Of a stretch of 64,000 bases of DNA, positions 8,687-17,580 are shown piece after piece. A program made the position numbers and the translations under genes. Source of the stretch: Flammeovirgaceae bacterium BBD 1991-12 (GTDB lineage: Bacteria > Bacteroidota > Bacteroidia > Cytophagales > Cyclobacteriaceae); the NCBI GenBank assembly GCA_001657315.1, contig LYSV01000008.1, forward strand, positions 25,995 to 89,994, read 5' to 3'. The notes under the pieces were generated by a model, which made no database searches, was not told the DNA's origin, and saw only the letters and a program-made list of their open reading frames with translations. Position 1 is the first letter of the stretch; each line of letters begins with the position of its first letter.

Positions 8687-9661
8687 TCAATTGAACGGCA
8701 GGAATTTACTGTCACCTTCCGGATAGGTGGGTGGCCTTGTATTTAAATTCTCACCGTTCAGCCGTTTTTCGTAGAGCTTCAGAAAGTCTCTTACCATCAC
8801 CGTTACAGAGAAGCAGTCCATCACCCGCTCATGGATCTTTTTGGGGTCATAGTCGGATATCCCTTTGATAGCCTGTGCCAACTCTGAGCTGCTGGTAGAA
8901 AGGACGCCGGATTCAGCATCCACAATCTCTGGTAGTGACCCATAGGGAGTGGCGAATACAGGGCAGCCGTAGTACATACTTTCCGTAATAGCAATCCCAA
9001 AGGGTTCATGCCAGACCACCGGAAATACAAGCCCGGCAGACTGATCGATAACCCGGTTTTTCCTTTCTCCTCCTATCATCCCATAAAAATGGATCCTGGG
9101 GTCCAGCGTCATTCTGAAGCCCATATGAAAATTAACACGGTTCCCTCCCAGCACATGAAGGTGATGACCGCTTTTTTGAGCTACTTTAATTGCCCCCTTA
9201 ATATTCTTGACTCTCCAGGCCGCCTTTCCAAGAAAATGAAGGTGCCTTGGCCGCTTTTTGAAGGAAGGCCGGCCATAGTCATCGGGATCAAGTCCATTGT
9301 AGACATAACATTCAGCCCCATGAAGCTCAGCATGTTTTTTTGAAACAAAAACCGTATTGATATCATGGAATTTATCCTTGGTATTTGACTCCATGTGGAT
9401 GAGGTACGGCTTCTCCAATGGTTCCCTGGGCGGAATGTAGAGATGCACAAGGTCCACGTCATGTGGTATCTGGTCATTCAGGCTTTTTTCAGGATCCAGA
9501 ATGATCACATTGGCAAAATCTGACGAGCTGCCCTCGCCGACAAGGTAAGTGACCCTGTGCCCCTGGTTTACAAGTTCCTTCCCCAACCACCAGACGATCC
9601 GTTGTATACCACCGTACTTTGCTACAGGAATGGGTTTATCAAAAACTATAAGTATATGCAT
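8687..9661 (-). CDS. Glycosyltransferase family 4 protein
   Basis: 324 residues with a GT-B layout. The N-terminal Rossmann half has the acceptor-side glycine loop KYGGIQRIVWWLG (about 15-27); the C-terminal half has the sugar-nucleotide-binding block FPVVWHEPFGIAITESMYYG (about 212-231; the E-x7-E motif) and PVFATPYGSLPEIV. It would add a sugar to a cell-surface glycan. It is the last of three glycosyltransferase genes in a minus-strand run; only one base separates it from the gene upstream. Slightly shorter than common GT4 enzymes (350-400). Confidence 0.82.
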   Translation of the reverse strand: MHILIVFDKPIPVAKYGGIQRIVWWLGKELVNQGHRVTYLVGEGSSSDFANVIILDPEKSLNDQIPHDVDLVHLYIPPREPLEKPYLIHMESNTKDKFHDINTVFVSKKHAELHGAECYVYNGLDPDDYGRPSFKKRPRHLHFLGKAAWRVKNIKGAIKVAQKSGHHLHVLGGNRVNFHMGFRMTLDPRIHFYGMIGGERKNRVIDQSAGLVFPVVWHEPFGIAITESMYYGCPVFATPYGSLPEIVDAESGVLSTSSSELAQAIKGISDYDPKKIHERVMDCFSVTVMVRDFLKLYEKRLNGENLNTRPPTYPEGDSKFLPFN

Positions 9662-9662
9662 A

Positions 9663-10508
9663 TCAGTTGCCCGCTTCTGAAGGTACTTTTTGTGCTATGC
9701 CATGATCAGTCCAGGTAAGTTTTTTGCGGCGGGTATCTTTCCGTATTCTCAGGTTTCTTTCCAGGGATTCTTTTGTTTTGTAACCACGCGCATGATCCAA
9801 ATGTATACAAATAGCTCTATGCCGGATCTGTTTGCCCCTGATGCCTTTGTTTTCCAGCCTTTCACCCAGCTCACGATCAGGCCCTCCGTATTGCATCCGT
9901 TCATCATAACCATTCACGGCCAGCAGATCCTCTTTCCAGACAGAGGTATTGCAGTTATTGAAAGACGCATTGGCCGGTGTGACAAAATCAAGAAATCTCC
10001 CCCACTGTGGTGAGGCCGACAGCTTTCTGAGTTGTGACCTGCCATGGAAATCTCTTTCTTTCAGCCATTCGGGCGAAAAGCACTGCCCTGAGAATATATC
10101 GTCCTTGTCAATACCTTCGCTTATACCCATGGGCAGCTTGCAATATCCCCCGGAAAGGAAATGACCACGCTCTGCAAGGGCTACATGCGTGGCAATAAAG
10201 TCCTCCCGAGGGATACAATCGCCATCGGTGAACAAAATATACTCCGACCTTGCCGCCTCAATAGCCTTATTCAAAATAGTCTGCCGCCGGTATCCCTTAT
10301 CTTCATGCCACAGATGTGTGATCGAGAGATCTGAGTCTTTTTTAAATCTGTCCACGACCGCTCTTGTCTCCTCACCTGACCCATCGTCAGCTATTATGAT
10401 ATCAAAATTGCGGTAAGTCTGATGCTCATACCCCCAAAGTACTTTTTCAAGCCAATGAGGCATGTTATAGGTAGCAATAACCACGGTTACACTAAGCTCT
10501 TTGCTCAT
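9663..10508 (-). CDS. Glycosyltransferase family 2 protein
   Basis: 281 residues from the ATG at 10508, chosen because that ATG overlaps the stop of the upstream gene as ATGA (10505-10508); an upstream start at 10532 would add eight residues. GT-A fold: VTVVIATYNMPHWLEKVL, IIIADDGSGEET (nucleotide-binding aspartates), and FTDGDCIPREDF (metal-binding DxD, about 101-104). The C-terminal part, with NGYDERMQYGGPDRELGERL, is the galactosyltransferase-like (Glyco_transf_7C) module. Likely part of a lipopolysaccharide or exopolysaccharide assembly set. Confidence 0.85.
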   Translation of the reverse strand: MSKELSVTVVIATYNMPHWLEKVLWGYEHQTYRNFDIIIADDGSGEETRAVVDRFKKDSDLSITHLWHEDKGYRRQTILNKAIEAARSEYILFTDGDCIPREDFIATHVALAERGHFLSGGYCKLPMGISEGIDKDDIFSGQCFSPEWLKERDFHGRSQLRKLSASPQWGRFLDFVTPANASFNNCNTSVWKEDLLAVNGYDERMQYGGPDRELGERLENKGIRGKQIRHRAICIHLDHARGYKTKESLERNLRIRKDTRRKKLTWTDHGIAQKVPSEAGN

Positions 10509-11359
10509 TTCCCTGATCTGTTTAGCTCCCAAAGTCTCAAATACTTCATAAAATTCAAATAAGCCGTAAGACCACTAAAGACAAAGCCATAATAGCCATC
10601 CAGAAACCCCAATCTCAGAATGTACTTCCTGAAAAACTTATACCAAGGATTGATTATAACGTGTAAAAAAAAATAAGCCTTTTTGCCTTTTTCAAATTTC
10701 GCATGCGCCGCTATTATGGCAAACTTTTTCACCTGCTCAAAGTGCTCCTCAAGATTTTGATAGGCAAAATGCAAAATGTCACCATTGACTTTTATGATAT
10801 TACCTGACGGAATGATCACCCTGTCATGTGGGTTGGTCCCCCCCCATTTTCCCCGGGTCCGGTCCCAAAGCCGCAATTTACGGTCAGGATACCAGCTGTA
10901 TCTGAGCCAGTGACCGCAGTAATTATTGAGGCGATTAAAACTATACCCGTCGTATTGCCAGTTGTGTTTGGCATCCAAAATGATCTTTTTCATCCCATCT
11001 GATACACGTTCATCTGCATCCAGTGACAAAATATGGTCATAGGTGGCCTGCGACATGGCAAAGTTTTTCTGCTCTATGTGACCGTCAAATCTGTTTTGTA
11101 AAAACCGTACTTTCAGCTCCCTGCATATCTCAGGTGTTGTATCTGTACTGTAGGAATCCACCACTACAATTTCATCCACGACCTCTGACATGGAAAGGAT
11201 GCACTCGCGAATATTGCGCTCTTCGTTGTAGGTGATGATCACCCCTGAAATTTTGACCGGGCCTGGCAATGTGTGACGATATTTTTTTTCGTGTCGCTGA
11301 TCAGGGTGCAAAAATAGCAGGAAATTATTACCGGTCCACTCTAATACAAAAAATGGCAA
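10505..11359 (-). CDS. Glycosyltransferase family 2 protein, LPS core (WaaE/KdtX) type
   Basis: Up to 284 residues; the family core begins ISGVIITYNEERNIRECI (about 37-54), with VVVDSYSTDTTPEI and LSLDADERVSDGMK (DxD, about 113-115) typical of WaaE/KdtX-like enzymes that decorate the lipopolysaccharide core. The first ~33 residues do not look like the family, so the true start may be the TTG at 11269 (LPGPVKIS). A C-terminal aromatic segment (about 240-265) suggests membrane contact. It is coupled to the next gene by a 4-base ATGA overlap. Confidence 0.82.
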   Translation of the reverse strand: MPFFVLEWTGNNFLLFLHPDQRHEKKYRHTLPGPVKISGVIITYNEERNIRECILSMSEVVDEIVVVDSYSTDTTPEICRELKVRFLQNRFDGHIEQKNFAMSQATYDHILSLDADERVSDGMKKIILDAKHNWQYDGYSFNRLNNYCGHWLRYSWYPDRKLRLWDRTRGKWGGTNPHDRVIIPSGNIIKVNGDILHFAYQNLEEHFEQVKKFAIIAAHAKFEKGKKAYFFLHVIINPWYKFFRKYILRLGFLDGYYGFVFSGLTAYLNFMKYLRLWELNRSGK

Positions 11360-11404
11360 CCGTGGGCTGCCATTATGATTTTCAAAGGATCAGGAGACAA
11401 AAGC

Positions 11405-12796
11405 TTAGTCAGATGACTCTCCACTGTCGGCTTCTTCATCGGTTTTCCCCTTCCCTCTCTTATTCTCATCCATGATTTTATCTTCGTCTTTCAATCTTTT
11501 TGATACGATGAGGAAGGGTCCGGAAACTACTTTCTCTCCCTCTTTCACTCCTTCCAGTATCTCGATATTTTCATAGTCGCTGATACCGGTTTTCACCTCC
11601 CTCATTTTGGCTAACCCGGCTTCTTCCACAAATACCACTTCTTTCACCTCATCATCTTTTTTCGGGTTATCGTTCTCTTTCTCCTCCTGGTCATCTTCAC
11701 TTTTTCCATTACCTTGTTTCCCCTGTCCAGGAATGCGGGTGGTCACCGCCGCCAGTGGCACTGAGAGCACATTTTCCTTTTGGTTGGTGATGATCTCCAC
11801 ACTGGCTGTCATACCCGGCCTGAAGGGATACTTGTTCCCTTCTTCCACCAGATCCTGATAGGAAGAATTCAGTATTCTGATCCGAACCTCAAATTCAGTA
11901 ACAGCATCTGCAGAAGCCTTGTCATTGGCAGTATTGGCAATGGCAGTCACCACTCCTTTAAATTCCTTGTCCATGTAGGAATACGAATCCACATCTATCA
12001 CCACCGTATCGCCAAGAGAAACACGGATAATATCATTTTCGTTGACATTTACCCGTACTTCCATCTGATTGAGGTCTGCAATACGCATGATCTCCGTGCC
12101 CTGAAACTGCTGCGTACCCAGCACCGTTTCGCCCTGCTCCACATTAAGCTTGCTTACAATTCCACCCATTGGAGCCTTTACAGTGGTCCTTCTGAGGTTT
12201 TCCTGTGCCTGAGAAAGGGAGGCCTGACTGCTTTTTACCACAAACCTAGCTGCTTCCAGCGATTCCTCTGCCGATTTCAGATCATTTTTCGCCACTTCAT
12301 AGTTTTGCTCTGCCAGTTGCCAGTCGGCTTCGGAAATGACTTTCTCATCCCAGAGCTTTTTCTGACGGTCATAGTCCAGCCTGGCTCTCTGGAATGTGGC
12401 CTTTGCCCTGGATAAAGCGGCCGCTGATGATGCCCTGTTGGCTTTTTGTGTATTCAGTGATGCCTGTGCCTGCTCAAGCGCCGCTATGAAATTATCCGGT
12501 CGTACTTTGGCAAGAAGCTGCCCCTGCTTTACGGAATCTCCCTCCTCTACCGCCAGTTCTATCAACTCACCGGAAACCTCCGGACTGAGTTTTACTTCCA
12601 CTACGGGCTGCACCATACCCGAAGCACTCACTTTTTCAGTGATGGACACGCGTTTTGCTTCAGCCAGGGTAACCTTGATATCATTGGGTTTGCCGATCCA
12701 TCCGGCTGATTTACCCACGATCAGAAATACAATGAGAAGTATAAACCCACCGATCAGGTAGTACAACCATTTATTTGTTTTTTTCTTCTTTGCCAT
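11405..12796 (-). CDS. HlyD/MacA-type periplasmic adaptor subunit of an efflux system
   Basis: 463 residues: a cytoplasmic basic tip (MAKKKKTNK), one membrane helix (about 10-28), a lipoyl/barrel-sandwich half (VSGELIELAVEEGDSVKQGQ), a long coiled-coil hairpin (about 100-190), the second lipoyl half (KAPMGGIVSKLNVEQGE) and a beta-barrel. It bridges an inner-membrane pump to the outer-membrane channel. The membrane-proximal domain contains a strongly acidic/lysine-rich insertion (about 365-395), and the C-terminus is again acidic. Its TolC partner lies upstream, but the ABC or RND pump gene usually found downstream is missing; glycosyltransferases follow instead, 45 bases away. Confidence 0.88.
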   Translation of the reverse strand: MAKKKKTNKWLYYLIGGFILLIVFLIVGKSAGWIGKPNDIKVTLAEAKRVSITEKVSASGMVQPVVEVKLSPEVSGELIELAVEEGDSVKQGQLLAKVRPDNFIAALEQAQASLNTQKANRASSAAALSRAKATFQRARLDYDRQKKLWDEKVISEADWQLAEQNYEVAKNDLKSAEESLEAARFVVKSSQASLSQAQENLRRTTVKAPMGGIVSKLNVEQGETVLGTQQFQGTEIMRIADLNQMEVRVNVNENDIIRVSLGDTVVIDVDSYSYMDKEFKGVVTAIANTANDKASADAVTEFEVRIRILNSSYQDLVEEGNKYPFRPGMTASVEIITNQKENVLSVPLAAVTTRIPGQGKQGNGKSEDDQEEKENDNPKKDDEVKEVVFVEEAGLAKMREVKTGISDYENIEILEGVKEGEKVVSGPFLIVSKRLKDEDKIMDENKRGKGKTDEEADSGESSD

Positions 12797-12814
12797 AGTT
12801 TAGAATTCCAAAGG
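12754..12814. repeat. Direct repeat copy A, covering the hlyD start and a relic of the tolC end
   Basis: Contains two blocks also found at 13949-14001: a 23-base block (12754-12776) and GTTTAGAATTCCAAAGG (12798-12814), with the sequence TTCTTTGCC between them. On the minus strand this copy reads as the last codons of TolC (PLEF, stop at 12802-12800), three bases, then the hlyD ATG at 12796. It is the original tolC-hlyD junction. Confidence 0.85.
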
Positions 12815-13196
12815 TTGACCCTACATAATTACCCAAAATCCCTCATTTTCAGCCATTTTAAAGGGTTAGCGGTTAATTTAAAAGATGAGCGTCACACCAT
12901 TCGTCACAAATCACTCCCTGGTATCTCCGCCTCCATCACAACCTCTTCTGTTCTGAAGGTAAAATTACAATTAATTGAAATATTTCGTTGACTATTTACC
13001 TTCCTGAGCCATAGCCTGCACAACCTCCGTCCCCCCGGAGTGAGCCAATAGCAGATCGACTCACCATACCGCCTGTTCTCCCGCACGCGATCAGTTGACG
13101 CTTCACACACACATTCTGGAAGTCCCCTAATGTGAGTGATTTGATAACTATTGAAAAAAAGCGCAAATTTGATATTTCACCCAAACACCACGCACT
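12797..13196. other. Noncoding part of the segment inserted between tolC and hlyD
   Basis: No gene I can support. Apart from the repeat at its left edge (to 12814) it is moderately GC-rich, with a short CTCCG/CGGAG hairpin near 13025-13040. It holds the promoter region of the plus-strand TPR gene starting at 13197. Confidence 0.5.
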
Positions 13197-13808
13197 ATGT
13201 CAAATCTAATCAAATATGTCCTCACGGTAGCATTAATTACAATATTGACATCACCGATCATCTCCCGGCAATACCCGAAAGCAGATGCCAATATTAACAT
13301 AGCCACCAACCCCGGAGTGCTGGACCAGAACCAGATCAATACCTTGCTTCTCACTCTTGCTAGCGACAATACCAGAGCAAACTATAGTCTGGCTTCAAGA
13401 GCAAGCAGACGGCACCTTGACAATGCCGTAGAACACATGGTTGAAAATCAGTGGGACAAGGCTTTAACAGAACTACGTAAGGTGCACCCCCGGCACATCA
13501 GTGCAGAATATCGACAGTTAACCAAATTGCTGACGTCAGTATGTTATCTCAAAAAACGTAAAAAAGGCATGGCCTTAATCCATCTTGATTTCAACAGTCG
13601 CCACCTCGACATCATAGCCATGCAGGGCTCCATCTACATGGAGCTTGGAAACTACCAAAAAGCCGAAAAGAAATTTCTGAGTGCCCTGAGAAAAGACAAA
13701 TACTACCAGTTTGCCTATGAAAACCTCATCAGCATCTATCAGGATCATCCACCCAACCCACGGAAACTTAAGCGAGTCCAGACTAAAGCAGAGAAAAACA
13801 AATTTTAA
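13197..13808 (+). CDS. Secreted TPR-like repeat protein of unknown function
   Basis: 203 residues with an N-terminal hydrophobic signal segment (about 6-24). The rest is helical; two blocks (VEHMVENQWDKALTELRKV, about 78-96, and GSIYMELGNYQKAEKKFLSA, about 143-162) are tetratricopeptide-like. The tail is lysine-rich. It may be a periplasmic protein-interaction module. It is on the opposite strand to the export genes on both sides and lies inside a segment flanked by direct repeats, so it looks like a later arrival. No specific function can be given. Confidence 0.65.
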   Translation: MSNLIKYVLTVALITILTSPIISRQYPKADANINIATNPGVLDQNQINTLLLTLASDNTRANYSLASRASRRHLDNAVEHMVENQWDKALTELRKVHPRHISAEYRQLTKLLTSVCYLKKRKKGMALIHLDFNSRHLDIIAMQGSIYMELGNYQKAEKKFLSALRKDKYYQFAYENLISIYQDHPPNPRKLKRVQTKAEKNKF

Positions 13809-13830
13809 TGATACACTTAAATATTTAATA

Positions 13831-13965
13831 TTAAACACTATCATCGAACCAGTTATCCTGCACCACCTTTGGTAATAACTTCATCGGCTCTACGATCCAT
13901 TCATATGTTTCCTTGATCTCAGCCATTACTTCATTCCTGCGTTTCACCTCAGGTAGTACAACCAT
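13831..13965 (-). CDS. Possible 44-residue ORF or coding remnant
   Basis: A minus-strand frame (MVVLPEVKRRNEVMAE...DNWFDDSV) starting inside direct repeat copy B, where the first five codons are the out-of-frame relic of the hlyD start. The rest looks like real, helical protein sequence and is not similar to anything I recognise. It may be the 3' remnant of a gene brought in with the inserted segment. Confidence 0.25.
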   Translation of the reverse strand: MVVLPEVKRRNEVMAEIKETYEWIVEPMKLLPKVVQDNWFDDSV

Positions 13966-14001
13966 TTATTTATTCTTTGCCCTGGTTTAGAATTCCAAAG
14001 G
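13949..14001. repeat. Direct repeat copy B, covering the tolC end and a broken copy of the hlyD start
   Basis: Shares with 12754-12814 the 23-base block (13949-13971) and the 17-base block at 13985-14001. This copy has the functional TolC stop (13987-13989) but its hlyD start is destroyed: CAT has become CCT and 8-9 bases are missing. Between the copies lies a segment of about 1.13 kb. Confidence 0.85.
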
Positions 14002-15435
14002 CTTGCCTTGATAAAAGTCGAGTATTTTAAGTTTGAAAATGTAGTCGTATTTGGCTCTGAGCAGGTCGGACTGCGCCTGAAACAGGTCATTTTCAGCGAT
14101 CTGATAGTCCACAAAATTTACTGCTCCGAAGTCATAGCGCTGTTTGGTCACGCGGAAAGACTCTTCTCTGGCTTCCACCTGTTTTAAGGAAGCAGTATAC
14201 GATTTTGATGCGGCTACCACATCATTATATGCCTGCTCGATCGTTTGCCAAAGCTGATATTTTGCATCTTTCAGATCGATCCCGGCCTGTTCCTGATTTA
14301 TGATGGCTCTTTGGATACCGGCACGCGCCTGGAATCCATTGAATATTGGGATACTTACGTTAAACTGTACGAACCGGCTTAGATTATCATCGACCTGGTC
14401 GCCAAAGCTATACCCCTGAACCACGCTGCCCGAAGGAATCTCAACTTCATCCAACACGACCTGATTTGTACCTTCCACAAAACCTACGGGCTCAAGGGCA
14501 GTGGTAGGCTCACCCCCATCGGGTACGAATCTTGGCAGGTCAGCCGTGGCATCGGAATACCTCGTGGTCATTCCACCTGAGAGTGACAGGGACGGATACA
14601 AATTCCCTCTGGCTGCTTTCACACCCCAATCGGCACTTTTCTGATTGAGGTTGGCGCTCTGTATCTCAGGCATATTGTTAAGAGCGATCTCATATACTTC
14701 AAGTGCGGTAACGTCCAGCACGTTTTCTTCTACATTGATTTCAGGAACCACGATATCCACATCAGATTCCGGAGGCAGAAGCAATACCTGTTTCAGTTGT
14801 ATTTTGGACAACTTGTAATTATTCTCAGCGTTGACCATATTCAGCTCATTGGTCGCTTTCTGTGCCAGCAGATCCAGCAGATTGGCCTTGGGAAGTGCCC
14901 CGGCGTCCACCTGTTTGGACGTCTGCTCTACCTGCTGCTCCGTAGAGTTGAGCTGCTTTCTGGCATTTTCCAACAGCTCTCTGTTGAACAGAACATTGGT
15001 ATAAAAGGTGATCACATTAAATATCACATCATTCTGGGTCCTTTCCAGATCCTTTTGACTAGCCTCAAAGGCCATTTGATTCTGTTTGATCGTGTTTCTG
15101 AGATTGAAACCGTTAAAAACAGGGATTGTACTGGAGATCGTTCCGTTGGAAGCAGCAATACGCTGGTTTTCCACAAAAAGGTTGGTAGTGGGATCAATCG
15201 ATCTACCCCAGTTCCAGCCGAAGTTTCCGGTGGCATTGGCATTGGGCAGCAATGCCATTCTGGATTGCTGCAGGCTGATGTCGGAAGTCTGGACAGTCAG
15301 GCGGGTACGTTGCACATTCAGATTATTCTCCAGTGCATAGTCAATACATTCCTGAAGGGTCCATTCACCATTGTCATTCTGTCCAAAGGCCAGACTTGAA
15401 AGCGTAACGAGTACTGCGATTAGTTTGATCTTCAT
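13987..15435 (-). CDS. TolC-family outer membrane efflux channel
   Basis: 482 residues with a signal peptide (LVTLSSLAFG, cut near residue 18). The mature protein shows the TolC repeat: WTLQECIDYALENNL at the start, two halves each with long heptad-rich helices (about 90-215 and 350-460) and aromatic barrel strands such as GNFGWNWGRSIDP and VFNGFNLRNTI / IFNGFQARAGI. It forms a trimeric channel across the outer membrane and periplasm for export with the HlyD adaptor downstream. The stop codon lies in a direct repeat that marks disruption of the original 3-base tolC-hlyD spacing. Confidence 0.9.
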   Translation of the reverse strand: MKIKLIAVLVTLSSLAFGQNDNGEWTLQECIDYALENNLNVQRTRLTVQTSDISLQQSRMALLPNANATGNFGWNWGRSIDPTTNLFVENQRIAASNGTISSTIPVFNGFNLRNTIKQNQMAFEASQKDLERTQNDVIFNVITFYTNVLFNRELLENARKQLNSTEQQVEQTSKQVDAGALPKANLLDLLAQKATNELNMVNAENNYKLSKIQLKQVLLLPPESDVDIVVPEINVEENVLDVTALEVYEIALNNMPEIQSANLNQKSADWGVKAARGNLYPSLSLSGGMTTRYSDATADLPRFVPDGGEPTTALEPVGFVEGTNQVVLDEVEIPSGSVVQGYSFGDQVDDNLSRFVQFNVSIPIFNGFQARAGIQRAIINQEQAGIDLKDAKYQLWQTIEQAYNDVVAASKSYTASLKQVEAREESFRVTKQRYDFGAVNFVDYQIAENDLFQAQSDLLRAKYDYIFKLKILDFYQGKPLEF

Positions 15436-15450
15436 GGTTAGCTTAGTTTT

Positions 15451-16128
15451 TCATAAATCAATATCAGGGATATAAATAACTTCCTGGATCCAACTCAGAC
15501 TTCTGAGATACTCCAGGGAAACCGGCTTTAGTCCTGAATCCATTTCGATCACCAGACCGGCCAGATCATGCTTACCTTTACGCGAGACTGACATGGTTGC
15601 GATATTACAATCGTCATTTGACAAAATATTGGCAATGTTGGCTATACTGCCCTTGGTATCTTCAGCTTTGATGATCAATGTGTGCATGGAAGCTGAAAAG
15701 TTGGCTGTAAAGCCGTCTACTTCGACTATATTGATGACGCCACCTCCGCGGCTTTCTCCAATAACCTCCACTTTTTGATCGCCTTTTTCAATATTTACCT
15801 TAATGGTATTGGGATGCAGGGCAGAAGCATTCCCTACGGATTTAAAGCTATATTCCAGACCGGCTTCCCGGGCATGGTCAAATGCATTTTTAATTCTTTT
15901 ATCATCTGTCTTAAAATCCAGCAGGCCCGCGACAATGGCTCTATCGCTGCCGTGCCCTTCAAAGGTACGGGCAAATGAATTGTAAAAAGTAATAACAGCC
16001 TTATCCGGTTGGGCACCCAATACTCTGACAGAAGCCCGGGCTATACGTACCACACCGGCTGTGTGGGAGCTGGACGGACCGATCATAACCGGGCCGATCA
16101 TATCAAAAATACTGCTTTTTTCAGGCAT
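15451..16128 (-). CDS. sdaAB: L-serine ammonia-lyase, iron-sulfur type, beta subunit
   Basis: 225 residues: the beta domain (IFDMIGPVMIGPSSSHTAG at the start, with the SSSHT substrate loop; HGSDRAIVAGLLDF at about 58-71; ESRGGGVINIVEVDG at about 124-138), then a C-terminal ACT domain (about 147-220) that may sense an amino acid. With an alpha subunit holding the 4Fe-4S cluster it deaminates serine to pyruvate. No alpha subunit is present in this window. The gene ends 15 bases upstream of tolC's start region on the same strand. Confidence 0.9.
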   Translation of the reverse strand: MPEKSSIFDMIGPVMIGPSSSHTAGVVRIARASVRVLGAQPDKAVITFYNSFARTFEGHGSDRAIVAGLLDFKTDDKRIKNAFDHAREAGLEYSFKSVGNASALHPNTIKVNIEKGDQKVEVIGESRGGGVINIVEVDGFTANFSASMHTLIIKAEDTKGSIANIANILSNDDCNIATMSVSRKGKHDLAGLVIEMDSGLKPVSLEYLRSLSWIQEVIYIPDIDL

Positions 16129-16266
16129 TGAAAATCATCCATTCCTTGGTTCTCAATATTAGTGATAATTTTACGGGCCATATGTATTATTAGTTTTGAA
16201 TGGTTATTTTTCTACTTAAAAACCCAAAATGGGTGATGGGCTTCCGCCACCCGTGATCTACCAGAT

Positions 16267-17097
16267 TTGAAGGCATATTTTAATTCCAATTGGATAGAAG
16301 ATGATCTCAGGATACCTCTGAATGACAGGGCATTGCAATTCGGTGATGGAATATTTGAAACCATGATCGTAAAAAATGGCAGGGTGAGGTTTCTGGATGA
16401 TCACATAAAAAGGCTTATGGCAGGGACCAGGGTCATCGGTCTTGATCCCGACCTTGCATCCCTTTCCAAACAAAAGCTTTCCGAAATCGTGAGAGAGCTG
16501 ATGTTACGGAATACTATAGAGGATCATGCCCGGGTCAGGCTACAGATATGGCGCAAACCGTCCAAAGGCAGAGGATACCAGGTCGGGGCAGCCGAAGCCT
16601 ACCTCCTGATAACAATTTTCCCACATGAGCCTTTTGGGTATATCATTCGGAACAAGGTATCCTGGTGTGAAAGAACTCACCTGGCAGTCTCCCAAACTTC
16701 CGGATTCAAAACCCTTAGCTCCCTGCCCTACGTGTTGGCCGCCATGGAGCAGCAGGAAAAAGGCACCGATGATCTGGTTCTGTTGGATAACCGCGGTTTC
16801 ATTGGTGAGTGTATCATGTCCAACATTTTTTGGGTCAGTGACAACACTGTATACACGCCCGGGTTAGGCACCGGATGTGTTGAGGGCATTATGCGCCGGC
16901 AGATCATGGATCAATGTAAACGCCTCGGCATTGCCCTCTACGAGGTTGAAGAAAAGCCGGAGGTATTGAAAAAAGCAAATACCGTTTTCAGTGCCAACGT
17001 TGCAGGCTTCTATCTGTTCAAGACATTGGACGGCCAGTCCTATGACACACAACATCCGATCGTGAACAAACTGATCGCTTCCATCAACCAACTTTAG
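16267..17097 (+). CDS. Class IV aminotransferase (branched-chain aminotransferase / aminodeoxychorismate lyase family)
   Basis: 276 residues, a fold-type IV PLP enzyme. It begins at a TTG (no in-frame ATG is available) and opens with YFNSNWIEDDLRIPLNDRAL, then FGDGIFETMIV (about 25-36). The PLP lysine is in GFKTLSSLPYVLAAMEQ (about 139), and the cofactor-binding glutamate in GFIGECIMSNIFWV (about 178). The length and short N-terminus favour aminodeoxychorismate lyase (PabC, 4-aminobenzoate synthesis) or a D-amino acid type over classic IlvE. No pab genes are nearby, so the substrate is open. Confidence 0.8.
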   Translation: MKAYFNSNWIEDDLRIPLNDRALQFGDGIFETMIVKNGRVRFLDDHIKRLMAGTRVIGLDPDLASLSKQKLSEIVRELMLRNTIEDHARVRLQIWRKPSKGRGYQVGAAEAYLLITIFPHEPFGYIIRNKVSWCERTHLAVSQTSGFKTLSSLPYVLAAMEQQEKGTDDLVLLDNRGFIGECIMSNIFWVSDNTVYTPGLGTGCVEGIMRRQIMDQCKRLGIALYEVEEKPEVLKKANTVFSANVAGFYLFKTLDGQSYDTQHPIVNKLIASINQL

Positions 17098-17322
17098 CAT
17101 CGATCTTTATTTGCAGCTTTTTCATGCGGTAATTGCTAACCGTTTTCATATGTATCTTATCACAAGCCGCTGACTCACAAATGTTTACAAAAAGTGCCCA
17201 AACCTTACATCCTGAAGCAATGTTGAAAAAGTGTGGATAACTTCTCCATTAAAGTATCTTGAAAAATTTTATCCTATATAAATTAATTTATATAATTGTT
17301 TCCTGTATTCAGTCTATAGCGT

Positions 17323-17559
17323 ATGTACAATGACCCCGATATCCTGATTACCAAAGTTCAAATGATCATGGAATCCCCAACAGAAAGGGCTAAGTATCAG
17401 GAACTTACATCGTTTCAGGAAAAGTTAAACTTCATCAAAAATCATTTCATAATGAATGATATGGCAGTGAGATTACTTGAAAGAAGATACCTGCTGAGCG
17501 AGGATAAAAGGGATGAACTCATGAGAACAGTAGACGATATCATTGCCAAAACTGACTGA
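17323..17559 (+). CDS. Conserved-looking 78-residue protein of unknown function
   Basis: A compact helical protein (MYNDPDILITKVQMIM...), no signal peptide, charge balanced, no recognised motif. The frame has its own AT-rich promoter-like upstream region (17240-17320, including TATATAAATTAATTTATATA) and ends 21 bases before the convergent thymidylate synthase gene. Codon use is like its neighbours. No function can be given. Confidence 0.6.
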   Translation: MYNDPDILITKVQMIMESPTERAKYQELTSFQEKLNFIKNHFIMNDMAVRLLERRYLLSEDKRDELMRTVDDIIAKTD

Positions 17560-17580
17560 CAATCAACTAAAAACCTTACA

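Noticed and set aside
12904..13184. Minus-strand reading frames of about 62-68 codons
   Set aside because: Low-complexity, arginine/glycine-rich translation, overlapping each other in two frames, no start context; noise in a GC-richer patch.
12754..14001. Transposon insertion with target-site duplication
   Set aside because: The repeats are 53-61 bases with internal deletion and there is no transposase or terminal inverted repeat; recombination or duplication fits better.
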